Positions 55,446 to 64,000 of a DNA stretch of 64,000 nt are shown here, piece after piece. The first letter of the stretch is position 1. The number at the start of each line of letters is the position of its first letter. Source of the DNA: Megascapheus bottae (Eukaryota; Chordata; Mammalia; Rodentia; Geomyidae); contig JANJXV010000002.1 of NCBI GenBank assembly GCA_024803745.1, positions 38,523,001 to 38,587,000 on the forward strand. Reading direction: 5' to 3'. The notes below the pieces were generated by a model. The model was not told where the DNA came from. It saw only the letters and a list, made by a program, of their open reading frames with translations, and did not search any database. The position numbers and the translations under genes are program-made.

Positions 55446-57985
55446 AAGGCTTTCTTTTTGTTGTGCAATATTCAGGTTTGTTTGAAATTTGGATCTTCCT
55501 GCTTAAGAAGGCATTTCTTAAACACAGAGTCATGTTAAGAATCTACTCCCAACTGACATAGGATATTTGAATCCATGTCAACACACGTTTGAAGTGAGAA
55601 TACAATTTAGCTTTCCAAATTTAAATTGCTTAGCAGAAGTACAACTGAAGGTCACTGAAGGTCATTAAATGGACATTTGAGGAATGGGGATAATTCATAG
55701 TTTTGCATTAGTTACAACTAAGCCTAAGCAGACTGAAGAAAGGGCATAAAAACTCCTAATTTAGGTCTTTACAAAAATATTATTTCAAAATATTTTTATT
55801 ATTTTAGTATTTTAATAAGAATAGGGAAACTTGAAAGCAAAATTTATGCAATGAGTATATGTTCTAAATATAGCAGTAGCCCACTATGTTTCAGTTTTAC
55901 CTTACTGGAGTTCACACTATCTTGTTCATTTATTGATTACTAAAAACTTATTTTTGAAAGGGCTCAATAAAAATGTTACTGTAGTCAATATTTTTGACAA
56001 GTTTTGACTTGGATCTGATGCTGCCATTTGCACACTTCTAATTTGTTATTAGATTCAAAACATCTATGGACAGTTTTTTCAGTCATGTATAACTTATTAA
56101 GAGAAACCATTTTAACCCCAGAGATAATTCTGTCAACTTTCAGTGAACACTAGGCAAGATTACTTGCTGAGTGTTTGTGCTACAAAAACTCAACTTAGAC
56201 ATATAATTGAAGCAAAAGATGTTAGCACTTCTCAGTTCTAAATGACAGACACAGAGAGATTATGTTTCATAATATAATTCAAATAGATCTTTGAATTTCA
56301 TGGTGGGTTTGATTCCTTTAGTCTAGCAAGGCAGGGTGCACAAAGGAAAGATAAAAGATCTTTAGCTCACTATTAAGAACAAACTCTTTTACTCTCAGAT
56401 GTTTAATTTATTTTTTAGATTAACATTTATTTTTAATTTCTCTCAGGCACTCTGTTCAACTACAACATGGAAAAGAAATAATCACAGCATCTGTCTTCCA
56501 TGTTCAGCTCTGAAACTAATGTAGATAAAATGAATACCTAAACAGAATATGCTTTAAATCCCATGTTCTACTTTGAAACTTTCCTGATAGTACAGAAAGT
56601 ACAAGATATGAGATGCACTACTAAAACTACAGTCATGCCATACTAGCACTGAATTCTTATTTACATATTAGTAGTGAATTGTGAAGGAAGAAAATGTACA
56701 TTAGTTGCAAATGAGATGTGAATTGTTAGAAATCTACTGCAAGCCCAGTTCTTAAAAGGGAAATTGTTAGATAAAATACTTCCTAATCTTTATCTGATAT
56801 GTCAAATAATAAAACAATAAGAACAATAAAAGCAATAATGACAATAAATAAGAGCATATTTTAAGTCAATGTGTCTCAATAAGGAATCTCAAATTATCTG
56901 ATAAAAATTAATAGCAAAGACTAAATTTGGTAAAAAATTAATAAGAATCACATTGCTCATTGTACCACTGACAGGAGTTATTTATAGTGCAACATTGCCG
57001 GGGGCCAATATCTTTAAGCACCAAAATTCTCATTCTTCTTTTCAGACTCCACTCTGACAAATGTTCAATAGTGCCTATGATAGCTGTATGAAGCACAAGA
57101 CATTGTACGAACAAAGAAGGAAAGGCTGTATTTTTATAATTGAAAAAATATTAATATTACCATGTAAAGGAGATAAACAATTTACAGCAACAAAAATTAA
57201 TTACATTGTAAGAAAGTAAATCAGTTCTTTAGAATATTTCCATATTAGGGGACATAAGCACTTCAGGATGTAAAGAATATGTATATTGTTTGTCTACATA
57301 AATCATATTTTATATACCCCTAATGTAAAAAATATACTCTCAGCAACAATTTTGAAATCTGTATGTGATTCTTAACCTACTATCCCTATTATGTTCATTT
57401 CTATCTTTCCATTGTGCTTATAGATTGGTTCAATAGCCTTACCATTTATACTTGAAAGAGAAAAAAAAAGAATGATATAAAAATTTAATGTGATGAAAAT
57501 TTAGAAATCATAGTTTTTGGGTTTACTCTTCAGTGTTTTATTCACCTATGCTATTTTCTTGAAATAGAGAAAATTTATATCATCTCTTGAAAATAAAATA
57601 AGCCTGATTATTCCTGTGGTGTCTTGAAATTTCAATTTTTGTGTTGAAGGAAAAGTCGGTTCTGGTTGTAGTATAAAATAATAAAAGATAAATATAAAAA
57701 AACTCTTAAAATGAGTCTTCTTGCGTTCCCAAACATATAATTGACTTTTCGTGCAATATCAACAAAAGGTAAAAGTGGAATTTCAACACTGTTATAAACT
57801 CTTGAAAAATGTGGTTAATAACAGAAGCGCTAACCTCTTCAAACTACACAATAAAAGCAAATGTAGATACCACACTGAAGTAGAAACAGAAGTTTTTTTT
57901 TAATGGTACTTTTCTTAGAACACAAAATAGTCATAATGTGTTAACATATAAAAAATACTGCTTCTGATGAATTGTTTTAAGTGAA
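55446..57985. other. Unique AT-rich sequence
   Basis: About 2.5 kb, very AT-rich, no repeat family, exon or RNA gene recognised. A possible regulatory block at 55990-56160 has few repeats but is not distinctive. Confidence 0.4.
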
Positions 57986-57987
57986 CA

Positions 57988-58110
57988 AGGAGGAAAAGAA
58001 GGTGAAGGAATAGGGGAGGAGAGGAGGACAACAAGCAAGAGAAGAGGATAGAAGGATGAGGAGAGGAAAAATAAGTCAGGGCAGAAGAGGAGAGGGAGAG
58101 AATGATTCTC
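57988..58110. repeat. Polypurine (GGA-rich) tract
   Basis: About 120 bp of A and G with few interruptions on the plus strand. Antisense Ser/Pro/Leu-rich frames of 72 and 79 residues over it are artefacts. Confidence 0.88.
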
Positions 58111-58664
58111 TGACGTGGCCTGAAAATGAAGAAACAAAGAGAGTACCAATTCAATTCAGCTAGTTAGATTTATTTTATGCCCAAGATGGTCATTTTTATC
58201 TTACCAAGCAATCAGTGTGAAGACTGAATTATATAAGACTGACAGAGATAAAGGAGTAGGTAGGATAAGGTCATACACTATAGATATGGAATTAGATCTG
58301 CAGGTAACTTTTTAGTGATAACATGATCTAAAAAGTTCTATTAAGGAGATAAATATGTATGTGTTTTCATTTTTCTTTTAAAGAAAGCACTTAAAACTGG
58401 ATGATGGTCATTTGTAAAAATTTAAATGTGCTCAATTTTTACAATTAACCTTTTGGGTTCCTAGAGGTAACCATTTGTAATAAGTGATTTGGTTATCTTA
58501 AATATCATTAATGCAGCTTATATTTTTTATTCAAATACATATAGACTGTTTAGAACAATTTCATTTTAAGTTAAGACCAATTTCCAAATTGTTTCTTTAA
58601 AAAGTTTCTATAGTATGAATTTAGAACCCATTTTGTGTATTTGTTTTCATTTTATTACTTATGT

Positions 58665-59580
58665 ATTTTATTACTATTGGAAAGGTGTTGTACAGAGGGG
58701 GTACAGTTATGTAAGACAAGTCATGAGCACATTTCTTTGTGAAGAAAATCACCTCTTCCCTAATTTTCTTCCAGTTATTCTTCCTGACATCCCTGCCCCA
58801 CAGCTTGTATAGGTTATTCTCAACATAGTATCTACTGATTATCACTACTTCATTTCATCACATTTGTCCCACCATTTATGTGCTCTCACTTCCCCTTCCC
58901 CAAAAGAGAGACTTAATAAAAGACAAAAGGTACAGAATCAAGAAGAGTGACAAAGGAGAAAAGGTAAAGCAAAATAACACTAAACCTTTTGTTTCCATTT
59001 CTTGGAGTTTATTTTGCTAAACATCATTTACATGATCATATGAACATAGCTATTGACCCTTTGTGATACTCTCCTAAGAATATCCTCCATTGGTTTGACT
59101 GTGTGAATGGTTACAGTCCTGTATAACTTATCATGTCCAACTATTTTTTGTCTTTTAATATCCATTGTGTTTACTTGTAGATTTATAGGCATATTCTAGT
59201 TAGTACAAATGAGGAAATCATACAACCTATGTCTCTTTGAGTCTGGCTTACTTCACTTACTATAATTTTTAAGTCTTTCTCATTTCTTTATGAATGCAGT
59301 GATGACATTCTTTCTAACGAAGTGTAGAATTCCGTTCTATATGTGGATCCATTAATGTACTGAGGGGCATCAGGCAGGACTATATCCGTATCCTAACTAT
59401 GGTAAATGATGTTGCAATGAACATAATTGTTTTGGTAGCTTTAGTGTGGACTTGTTTATCATCATTTGGGTAAATGCCCAGGAATGGGATTTCTGTGTCA
59501 TAGGGGAGCTCTATGTCTAGTCTTTTGAGGAACCTCCATACTGCTTTCCAGAGTGATCACACATGTTTACCTCCATCATT
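58665..59580 (-). mobile_element. Older L1 3' UTR and ORF2 C-terminus
   Basis: 3' end near 58665 ('aaggtgttgtacagaggggg'), then the same word order as 34262-34900, with 'agtacaaatgaggaaatcat' and 'cttcacttactataattttt'. ORF2 C-terminus follows: 'gtaaatgatgttgcaatgaa', 'gggtaaatgcccaggaatgg' and 'gaggaacctccatactgctt' are antisense to the L1 codons for the 'FIAALF', 'LLGIYP' and 'W.FLK' positions. Confidence 0.88.
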
Positions 59581-59582
59581 AA

Positions 59583-59835
59583 ATTTTAGATGAGTATAGT
59601 TCTGTGGATCCTTTTGGAGATCTTCTATTCTGTTCTGCTGGTCTTCTGATCTATTTTTGTGCCAGTATCAAATTGGTTTCATTACCACGGCTTTGTAGTA
59701 AGTTTGAAGTTTTATATTGTTATTCATCCAACACTATTCTGCTTGCTAAGGATTACTTTTGCTATTTGTTGTTTCACATGAACTTTTGGATTGCTTTATC
59801 TATTTCTTAGTGATGTTATTGGTTTTTGATGGTAT
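59583..59835 (-). mobile_element. L1 ORF2 fragment
   Basis: 'gatctatttttgtgccagta' and 'ccacggctttgtagtaagtt' are antisense to an upstream part of ORF2, so roughly 1 kb of element is missing between this and 59580. Could be an internal deletion or part of the next element. Confidence 0.75.
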
Positions 59836-59836
59836 C

Positions 59837-60440
59837 GTAACACTATTCACCATAACCAACTCATGGAATCAGCCCTGGTACCCTCAATGGACAAATGGAT
59901 CAAACTGATAAAGAAAATGTACACACACATATAATAGAATTTTACGTATCCATTAGAAAGAAAGATATTGTATCATTCATTAGGCAATGGAAAGAGTTAG
60001 AAATAATTATATTATGTTGAAGCCAGCAAGACTCAGAGAAACAAAGTTTGCATAGTTACTGTCATTAGTGGTAGAGAGAATGTGTCTATAAATCTATATG
60101 CAAAAATGCTGTGTGGTATGCAAGCAGGTCCAAATGTATTAACTGAATTATAGTAGATGCTACAGAGAGTTCAAATAGTATTTTTTAACAGAGGCTAAGT
60201 CAAAGAGCAACAAAACAATCACCAAGAAATGGGTGCTTTCAAGAAGAGGTAAGGACAAGAGCATAGAAGTAGACAATGGGTGGGGTGGATATGGGAATGC
60301 AATCTTTTATCACAAAATTGAGAAGTGGAAGGGGTAAGTCAAAGTGGGGGGATTAGATTGTTGAAGGGGATTACTGTGGATTGTATTCATTTACTGCCTT
60401 TTAAAATGACACCTTCCTTAGTGTATTTACTTAAAGATAA
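59837..60440 (+). mobile_element. Old L1, ORF2 end and 3' UTR
   Basis: 'aacactattcaccataacca' and 'catggaatcagccctggtac' encode a decayed 'LFTI.NSWNQPWYPQWTNGS', plus strand. The 3' UTR ('gctaagtcaaagagcaacaa', 'aggtaaggacaagagcatag') differs from both other 3' UTR types in the window and resembles 47760-47960. Confidence 0.75.
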
Positions 60441-60564
60441 CAAAAAAGCAAATTATTTTGAAGTTGCCTATCATTTTTATTCAATTTTTCTAGCTTAAAT
60501 GACTTTCTTCCATCTTTGTTTTTTACTGGGTATGGAATTGCAGGTCAATTATCTTTTCTCTGAC

Positions 60565-60616
60565 AGCACACACGTGCACACACACGCATATGGACTCACA
60601 TTGTGTGTATGTGTTT
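60565..60616. repeat. (CA)/(TG) low-complexity
   Basis: Short CA run facing a short TG run about 40 bp apart, a partial inverted repeat. Confidence 0.75.
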
Positions 60617-60778
60617 GCGATTGATAGAAAGTAATTATGCAGTATAAGAATTCTCATTTTCACCCCTCTACTACCTTTCTTACTCCTCTTCTCACCACAT
60701 ATTTTTGTCTTTCTTGAGTTTTTAAAGTATTTTCATTACTTTAAAACTCTTGCTATGTAAATGAATGTTATCTATGAG

Positions 60779-61167
60779 TAGCTTTTTCCTCTCTCTTTTT
60801 TAAAAAAATTAATTAATAGAAGGGTTACAGTTATATCCGCCTGATAGGTGCATTTCTTCACAAACCTTGATAACCCTTCTCATGTTTTTGTCCCCATTTC
60901 TTGCCTCCCATCCCTCCCCTCATGTTGTTTTCCCCCTTTCCCTGTCTGATTTCAAATAAATTGACATATATACAATATACCAGATAACAAGGTAAGACAC
61001 TGTACCAATAGAATAAGCAAGGCACAACAAAAGAGATGAGTAATAACATAGTACATTTAAGAACAACAATCACACTTTATATGACTCTTGTCTCTATATC
61101 CTGGAGGTCCTTTCATTTAGCCTCATCCTATGTGGCCTTATTGTAATCCTCTTACTAGCTTTTTCCT
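60779..61167 (-). mobile_element. L1 3' end with 12-bp duplication
   Basis: 'tagctttttcct' at 60779-60790 and 61156-61167 encloses a minus-strand, 5'-truncated young L1 3' UTR of about 365 bp ('aattaatagaagggttacag', 'gataacccttctcatgtttt', 'gaacaacaatcaca', 'atcctggaggtcctttcatt'). Confidence 0.92.
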
Positions 61168-62435
61168 ATCATGTTTTTTTTTCAAAATAAATATATTTAA
61201 ACTTCTATTCTAAAACATTCAATCTGGTCCCCAGTTTCTATTGCTCACTTTCCTCACCCATCTTCTTGCTCTCTTCCTTTTACATACACTAAAAAGTACG
61301 ACTAATCTGATTGGGGGAAAGATGAGCATGATTTAACCCTCTTTTACAGGGAGTTAATTTTCTGATTTAAGTTCAGAGTCAGAAAAAGATTCTCTTTTTC
61401 CCTTCTAATATTTTATGTTAAGTTGCTCTGACCAATTTTGTTTTAGGGGAGCATAGAGTTCTTTCCCCTAAGCCATATTCTCTAGCTCATTTTATATGTA
61501 TATATTCTACATTGGGTAGAAATGTGGTCAGTCTGTGTTAGTTTATATCCAACTCTTAATTAAACAGCAAACTCTTTCCTGTTAGGCAATGTCTACTTAC
61601 TTGTTCAGTCCCTCTAGAGTTCAGACACCAAAGCTCACAACAAACACTAATTCTCATAAATAAGTACTACTACCCACAAACTCTCAGAATTTAGGTACAT
61701 ATTTGAAGAACACAGTATAGGAAACAAGGACAGAGAAATTTATATTCTTTCTACTCTGTACTCATTCTAATACCTTACATTTGACATAAAGCATACAAAT
61801 CAAGAATTAGTTTCCTTTTATAGCATTAATATTACTCAGAATATATTGGCAGTTAAAGCATCTTTAATAGCAAATAATGGCAATAGTAATTCAGGGAAAT
61901 TTAAATTTAAAAAAATCCTTAAGGCACAACTAGAAGGTTAGTGTGTTCCAAGATTATTTTGTTCCACTTAAGGTTTTGAATTTTTTCAGAGAAACAAAGA
62001 ATACCATTAATTCAAGAGGTTTACCACTATATGTAAACATTTACATATAAGAACAGACATACCAAAACATGATGGTTTATACTGACATGTATTTTTATAA
62101 AAATTTTTTGCTTTTCACTTTATTCTTGAGGAAATTTGACTGGAAGTTTGGATGCAAATATTAATATGATGAGTGATTTCTCCAACTGTGTATGACCTTC
62201 AGAAAATACATCAAACTTCCTTGTCTTGTAATGGAATAAAGATTTTTATAGAACTTATGTCCATACTTCAAATAGTAATTTTATCAAATACCTATTTTAT
62301 GAATAGCATCACATAATATATAAGAGTGATACATTAATGTGATATATAATAAAATATATTACTTTTAAGAAGAAAACTGATAAATTCTGCTTTAATGACA
62401 CACTTCTATGTTTAAAACCTAGAGAAGCAGAAGAG
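61168..62435. other. Unique AT-rich sequence
   Basis: Nothing recognised. Confidence 0.4.
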
Positions 62436-62439
62436 AAAT

Positions 62440-62800
62440 TTGTGCTCCTTGTTATTTTTTCCCTTTGCTTTGTTAATTTGGCAAGATTGCAGTTTGAATT
62501 CAGAGCCTTCCACTTGTGGGGTAGGTGCTCTAATAATTGAGTCATGTCCCCATTGCCTTTTTACTTTATTTTTCCTGGATATAATCTTGTTTTCTCAGAA
62601 CTCGCCATGGGCCATATATTCCTTTTCTATACCTCCTTTGTAACTAGAATTTAGGAATGAGTCACCATGTTCACCTTGTTGGTTGAGGTAGGATTTCATT
62701 AACATTTTTCCTACACTGACTTTGAACTGCTGTCCCTCTAGTTTTGAACGGCACCTCACAAGTAGCTGGGGTTACAATCATGCACCACCAAGAACGATGC
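62440..62800 (-). mobile_element. Diverged tandem SINE remnants (ID-like and B1-like)
   Basis: 'gcagtttgaattcagagcct' and 'gtaggtgctctaataattga' (62488-62545) look like an antisense tRNA-type monomer. 'gtagctggggttacaatcat' (62761-62785) is an antisense B1-like head. Old and poorly bounded. Confidence 0.5.
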
Positions 62801-62871
62801 TTCATTCATTTAAGCTCATTATTTTTCTACTATAAAATTATAGCAAGAATTATTCCAAATAGTAGTTAAAA

Positions 62872-63105
62872 GTCTGGTGCTGATGGCTCAGGACTATAAT
62901 CCTAGTTATGAAGGAGACTGATATTCGAGGATCATGGCTTGAAGCCAGCCAGGACAAGAGAGTTCATAAGATTCTTAGCCAGAATAAACTACTCAGGAAA
63001 AACTGGAAGTGATACTCTGGTGCAAATGACAGAATGCTAACCTTGAGCAAGAAGAGACTCAGGGATAATGCCCAGGCTCTGACTTCAAGCTTAAGACCAG
63101 CACAA
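62872..63105 (+). mobile_element. B1-like/Geo-type dimeric SINE
   Basis: The whole dimer on the plus strand: head 'gtgctgatggctcaggacta', 'gcttgaagccagccaggaca', linker 'aactactcaggaaaaactgg', right module 'taaccttgagcaagaagaga' to 'ctgacttcaagcttaagacc'. It ends in a TA-rich tract (63106-63134). Confidence 0.8.
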
Positions 63106-63914
63106 TATATGTATATATATATATATGTATATGTGAGAATAATAATTCAGTAATGAAATCAAAACTTGAAAAGTGTCCTATTTTCCTTAGTTATAAACAT
63201 AAACAAATGAATTTAAGTGAAAGAAATTGGAAAAGTAGAGTAGCTAACCACATTTTATTTAAGCTAAGAAGCTATGTCTTATAAATTGAAAGACATGCAT
63301 AGTTTTTAGTAGATTTGAACTTCTTTGAAATGAATCATAGTTCACTTAAGATCTTTCCCAAACACTTGTATCTGCTCATCTCTCATTCTCTCAGTATTAG
63401 ACACTCATGAATGAATTTAAACTCTTCTTTCCCCAGGGATATTATAGAAATCAGCAACATTCTATTACTCAAATTCCCACTGGAAAAATAAGAGATTAGT
63501 ACATTTGAACTCTAAGGCAGAAGGTGTCATTTCTTCATGAGTAAAGAAAGCATAAGCACTTTCAAGTCTAAAATGCTGGCTTCCAAGTACTAAATTTTTG
63601 TACTATCCACAAGTCTGCTGTACCTAGGATGCCTGGGAGCAGAAATTTTAACTATTGGTTATTTATGCAAATACCCACCATCAAAATGGAATTCAAGCTA
63701 CTTAGGTGTAATTTTGATAGTGTAAAATTAGGCAATTCATCTAATCTATTGAATCAATGTTCCCTCCAATGTAAAGTGATAGATTTTATTTTGCAAATCA
63801 TCTTCATATCATCTGTGAAGCCATTCCATAGTTAATATACTATAAATAGTAATAAATTTATAACCTTCTTTTTCCTTCTGAGAGATGTATTAATCTGAAT
63901 AATGCTTTCCAGTG
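63106..63914. other. Unique AT-rich sequence
   Basis: After a short TA/TATG tract (to 63134) nothing is recognised. Confidence 0.4.
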
Positions 63915-64000
63915 CTATATGCTAGTGGCTCAGACTATAACCCTAGCTATTCAGGAGGCTGAGATTTGAAAGTGATGGATTCAAGTTAACTAGAGCTGAG
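63915..64000 (+). mobile_element. B1-like SINE, cut by window end
   Basis: 'tatatgctagtggctcagac', 'ctattcaggaggctgagatt' and 'gattcaagttaactagagct' give the B1-like head. The rest, including any right module, lies beyond the window. Confidence 0.75.

Overview
This window is mammalian nuclear DNA and holds no intact protein-coding gene. It looks like a rodent gene desert or large-intron interval. Its most diagnostic repeats are dimeric SINEs: a tRNA-Ala/ID-like left monomer joined to a right monomer that matches my recollection of the 'Geo' unit of IDL-Geo SINEs. That family is described only from Geomyoidea (kangaroo rats, pocket mice, pocket gophers), so a geomyoid rodent is my best guess (about 0.6). 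A second SINE type in the window has a 7SL/B1-like left half joined to the same right module. Composition is AT-rich and CpG-poor, with many (CA)n, (CT)n and other microsatellites, as in rodent genomes.

Layout. 1-3.6 kb: microsatellites, one truncated L1 3' end, and an AT-rich perfect palindrome. 3.63-4.91 kb: a nuclear copy of mitochondrial DNA (NUMT) with most of CYTB on the minus strand, tRNA-Glu and the start of ND6 on the plus strand. 5-9.8 kb: mostly unique sequence with SINE remnants and (TG)/(CT) tracts. 10.35-11.18 kb: an L1 and a SINE stacked inside one target-site duplication. 11.2-21 kb: largely unique sequence, including possible conserved noncoding elements near 14.9-16.0 kb, with scattered SINEs and old L1 tails. 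21.7-22.6 kb: an L1 tail and a 260-bp CT/CA microsatellite. 27.2-29.7 kb: a 5'-truncated L1 split by a second, twin-primed (5'-inverted) L1; both keep target-site duplications. 30-37 kb: ancient repeats, MIRs, old L1 and a SINE inside a SINE. 37-45 kb: unique AT-rich sequence, GT, AT, AAGGG and GATA tracts. 45.7-47.4 kb: another 5'-inverted L1. 47.6-53.6 kb: older L1 fragments. 54.2 kb: a 48-nt, tail-less retrocopy of 5S rRNA inside a perfect 15-bp target-site duplication. 55-64 kb: unique AT-rich sequence, old L1 3' ends and SINEs.

The sequences here act as a record of L1-driven retrotransposition: L1 copies, SINEs and the 5S fragment all carry the mark of the same machinery, while the NUMT marks a separate route of insertion. 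Every long open frame I examined is a decayed L1 ORF2 tail, a frame through a simple repeat, a SINE antisense frame, or short and unsupported. I found no undescribed coding system. The most interesting items are structural: nested twin-primed L1s, the tail-less 5S copy, the shared SINE right module, the palindrome, and the candidate conserved noncoding blocks.
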